Shown here: piece by piece, positions 61,535-64,000 of the stretch
How positions within the stretch are numbered: position 1 is the stretch's first letter
Layout of the letters: each line of letters opens with the position of its first letter
From: Subtercola sp. PAMC28395
GTDB taxonomy: Bacteria > Actinomycetota > Actinomycetes > Actinomycetales > Microbacteriaceae
Direction: 5' to 3'
Assembly (NCBI RefSeq): GCF_018889995.1
Contig: NZ_CP076547.1
Coordinates: forward strand, 1,116,001 to 1,180,000
Length of the DNA: 64,000 nt
Position numbers and translations under genes: made by a program
The notes under the pieces: model-generated
Seen by the model: only the letters and a program-made list of their open reading frames with translations
Databases searched by the model: none
What the model was told of the DNA's origin: nothing

Positions 61535-62716
61535 TCAGGAACGCGAGGAGCGGCGGCGGGAGAGGCCGAAGGTAGCGGCGGCTGAGCCGAGCACGACCAC
61601 GAGCGCACCGATGAGGAGGGCGACGCCGGGGTTGAACCCGGTGCTCGCAAGCTGGTGACTCGAAACCTTCGAGCTGGTGCCGGTCGTACTGCCCGTGGTT
61701 CCCGATGCCCCGGAGCCCCCGGTGCCTGGCGACGGGGTGGCCGAGCTGGTAGGCGTGGGCGTCGAGGTTGAGGTCGGTGTTGACGTCGGAGTGGGCGTGG
61801 GTGTCGGTGTGGGTACGGCTACCGTGGCGATGCCCGTGAAGGGCACGTTCTCGATGGCGTTCGGCTGCTCGGGGTCGATGCTGATCTGGTGGCCGACGAT
61901 GTGCACGTTGCCGCTGAACGTGCCGGCGGCCGTGGGTGCGAATGCCAGGGAGAACGTCGCGGTCTGCCCTGGCCTGTAGGTTGTGCCCACCCCGCCGAAC
62001 GACGAACCGCTGAGGGTGACGTTCGAAGAAGGATTCCCCGCAGAATCGGTGACAGTGATGTCGTTGTTGTCGAACGCGATCGGAACAACGCCGTCGATGA
62101 ACAGGCTGACGGTCTGTTCTGTTGAGCCGCCGGCTGCGAGGCTGCCGAACTCGATACTGCCGCCGGCATTCGTTCCAACCGCGAAGTGAACGGGGTCCGT
62201 CGCGATCGATCGGCCCACAAAGATGATCGTCAGGGTCTTGGTCGAACCGTCGGTGCGGTCTGTAGCTGTGAGAACGACGGGTTCCGTCACGCTTGTTCCG
62301 GCAGCAGGCGCCGTGAAAGCGACATTGAATGCGGCGGTGCTGTTGTGGGGAAGGATCGTTGCGGCGGTGAACCCGATGCTCCCGGCTGTGAACGGTGACG
62401 TCAGCGTAGTCAGTGCGGCGGGGTCGATCGTGATGTCGTTGTCGCCCGTGTTCAGGATGGTGAAGGACTGCGTTGTGGTTGTTCCCTGCTTGCGGTATCC
62501 GAAATCCGGTATGCCGCCCGAGAGCTTCACATCGAACGGCGTGGCCGTCAGGAATCGCGACTGCGAGACGTGAGACGCATGATATGCCGAATCGTCGAGG
62601 GGGGCAGCGGCCGCCGAAAGGGAGCCACCGCCCGCCATCGCCGCTCCGAATGCAATCGAGGCGATCGCGAGACCGAGAGAACGGTTCGCGCGGGGGTGAC
62701 GGAATGGGCGAGGCAT
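61535..62716 (-). CDS. sortase-anchored surface protein (LASTG signal)
   Basis: 393 aa from the ATG of MPRPFRHPRANR, with AGCAGG upstream. A signal peptide ends near SAAAA. The mature part has about three immunoglobulin-like beta modules of the choice-of-anchor/ASPM-like kind (GYRKQGTTTTQSFTILNTGD, GSIEFGSLAAGGSTEQTVSL, TATFSLAFAPTAAGTFSG). A Pro/Thr/Ser stalk follows, then LASTG, a hydrophobic helix and the tail SRRRSSRS. LAxTG is the recognition motif of class E sortases in high-GC Gram-positives. No sortase gene is in the window. The role is probably adhesive or structural. Confidence 0.87.
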   Translation of the reverse strand: MPRPFRHPRANRSLGLAIASIAFGAAMAGGGSLSAAAAPLDDSAYHASHVSQSRFLTATPFDVKLSGGIPDFGYRKQGTTTTQSFTILNTGDNDITIDPAALTTLTSPFTAGSIGFTAATILPHNSTAAFNVAFTAPAAGTSVTEPVVLTATDRTDGSTKTLTIIFVGRSIATDPVHFAVGTNAGGSIEFGSLAAGGSTEQTVSLFIDGVVPIAFDNNDITVTDSAGNPSSNVTLSGSSFGGVGTTYRPGQTATFSLAFAPTAAGTFSGNVHIVGHQISIDPEQPNAIENVPFTGIATVAVPTPTPTPTPTSTPTSTSTPTPTSSATPSPGTGGSGASGTTGSTTGTSSKVSSHQLASTGFNPGVALLIGALVVVLGSAAATFGLSRRRSSRS

Positions 62717-62854
62717 GGGTCCTGCTTTCGGAATGGCGGAGGTCGAGTACTGGTCAGCACCACAAATCATGAATATAACTCACTAAGGCAGTAACTGACA
62801 AATATTCACCCAGCGACCACTGACACCCTCGCCACAGTGCGGCAGACTGAAGAC

Positions 62855-64000
62855 ATGAGCCCCTCCCTGACGGTCGTCGTCACCCCCGACTCCTTCAAGG
62901 GCAGCGCCACTGCCGCGGAGGTTGCCGCTGCGATCGGCGGGGGCTGGAGCGAAGCGCGCCCCGCAGACACCGTGATGCTTCGACCCATGGCTGACGGCGG
63001 CGAGGGCACCATCGACGCCTTTGCACTGGCCGCCCCCGGTGCCGTGCGCATCCCGGTGACCGTGACCGGCCCGGACGACAGGCCCGTCGACGCCGAGTGG
63101 CTCTGGCTCCCCCCGGCCGACGCCGAACGCCACTCCGAAGGCTCAGCGCGCGGCGGCACCGCCGTCGTCGAACTCGCGAACACCAGCGGCATCACCCTCC
63201 TCGGGGAGCTCAGGCCGATGGATGCCCATACCCGTGGCTTCGGCGAGGCCATCTGCGCCGCGCTCGACCACGGCGTCGACCAACTTCTGCTCGCCATCGG
63301 TGGTAGCTCCTCCACCGATGGCGGAGTGGGCGCACTCACTGCCCTGGGTGCCCGCTTCCTCGACGCAGCCGGACAGCCCATCGCAGACGGAGCGACAGGC
63401 CTCCGCGATCTCCATTCCGTCGACCTGGCCGCCCTTCGAACGCTGCCGCAGGGCGGTGCAGAAGTCATCACCGACGTCACGAATCCACTGATCGGTGATC
63501 GTGGCGCGGCCGCCGTCTTCGGGCCGCAGAAGGGTGCAGACGCCGCCACCGTCGCAGACCTCGAAGACGCACTCGTCGTTCTGGAGCGAGTGCTCAGCGT
63601 GCCCGGCGCGCATACCCCCGGCGCGGGTGCGGCCGGAGGAACGGGTTTCGGCCTGGCACTGTGGGGAGCGAGCATCCGGCCCGGTGCCGTCGCCGTCGGC
63701 GAAGCGATGGGGCTCCCCGCCGAGATCGAGCTCGCCGACGTGGTGATCACGGGTGAAGGTCGTTTCGATGGCCAGTCCGCCGACGGCAAGGTCCCGTCGT
63801 ACGTACTCGGTCTCGCGCGCGCTGCAGATGCCTTCGCCCTGCTGGTCGCCGGCAGTGTGGATGCTGACCCCGACGATTTCGCAGCGTGGGTGTCGCTCAC
63901 CGAACTCGCTGGCAGCACGGCGGCAGCGATCGAGAACCCGGTGCCGTTCCTCTGGGCCGCTGGCAGGGCCCTCGCAACCGGCGCGGCCAACCAGACGACT
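62855..64000 (+). CDS. glycerate kinase (GlxK/GarK family), runs off the window
   Basis: Open from the ATG at 62855 to the last base, 382 codons, without a stop. The family is recognised from VVTPDSFKGSATAAEVAAAI at the N-terminus, RPMADGGEGTIDAF, LLAIGGSSSTDGGVGALTAL, the phosphate-binding AGGTGFGLALWGA and DVVITGEGRFDGQSADGKVP. It phosphorylates glycerate to a phosphoglycerate, linking glyoxylate or photorespiratory-type salvage to glycolysis. Family members are about 370-390 aa, so only the last few residues should be missing. It is divergent from the surface-protein gene. Confidence 0.93.
   Translation, partial: MSPSLTVVVTPDSFKGSATAAEVAAAIGGGWSEARPADTVMLRPMADGGEGTIDAFALAAPGAVRIPVTVTGPDDRPVDAEWLWLPPADAERHSEGSARGGTAVVELANTSGITLLGELRPMDAHTRGFGEAICAALDHGVDQLLLAIGGSSSTDGGVGALTALGARFLDAAGQPIADGATGLRDLHSVDLAALRTLPQGGAEVITDVTNPLIGDRGAAAVFGPQKGADAATVADLEDALVVLERVLSVPGAHTPGAGAAGGTGFGLALWGASIRPGAVAVGEAMGLPAEIELADVVITGEGRFDGQSADGKVPSYVLGLARAADAFALLVAGSVDADPDDFAAWVSLTELAGSTAAAIENPVPFLWAAGRALATGAANQTT

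Overview
The window comes from a high-GC Gram-positive actinobacterium, most likely family Microbacteriaceae. The signs are GC-rich third codon positions, frequent GTG and TTG starts, a mycothiol-type DinB/MDMPI protein, DUF3073, an LAxTG class E sortase substrate, a PurS/PurQ/PurL-type FGAM synthase and class Ib nrdHIEF. No plasmid, phage, insertion sequence, CRISPR array, tRNA or rRNA gene was seen. It reads as an ordinary chromosome section, rich in structured intergenic DNA.

Layout. 1-3300: end of an unidentified gene, a hypothetical gene, a 16-bp tandem repeat, an MDMPI-like protein, Ohr, an EamA transporter and chorismate mutase. 3400-20700: most of de novo purine synthesis in scattered pieces (purL, purQ-purS, purF, purM and a fused purD-purC). 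Between these lie a Fur-family regulator with catalase, an MscS channel, a VOC dioxygenase-like protein, a DUF559 protein and an LLM-class oxidoreductase. 20860-21075: an array of four stem-loops with C-rich loops, resembling an enlarged 6C RNA. 21100-29300: an SCP-like protein, small proteins, a KimA-like permease and an RND exporter. 29579-36500: an aldo/keto reductase, then a glycerol module (SorC-type regulator diverging from glpD-glpF-glpK) with four related palindromic operators. 36500-45500: a cell-envelope block of two lipoproteins, two small secreted proteins, a 1354-aa lysozyme-like plus SGNH protein and a class A PBP with PASTA. 45556-51362: a TetR regulator, an MMPL transporter fused to a degenerate ABC-ATPase-like domain, and YhgE/Pip. 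51736-54081: a DEAD-box helicase with 17 RPSYGDR repeats. 54300-57185: a TMEM175-like channel, a cyclase-family protein and an MFS transporter. 57243-61357: nrdHIEF behind DnaA boxes and NrdR-like boxes. 61535-64000: a sortase-anchored surface protein and a glycerate kinase that runs off the end.

The most notable non-coding signals are two dispersed repeat families at gene ends. One is a ~53-bp palindrome in six copies. The other is a double hairpin in two copies whose stems differ by paired base changes. Also notable are the four C-loop hairpins, a 78-bp tandem duplication across the glpK stop codon, and several genes with a -10 box 6-8 nt before the start codon, which suggests leaderless mRNAs.

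Family assignments rest on motifs read by eye. Residue positions are approximate unless a single residue is named.
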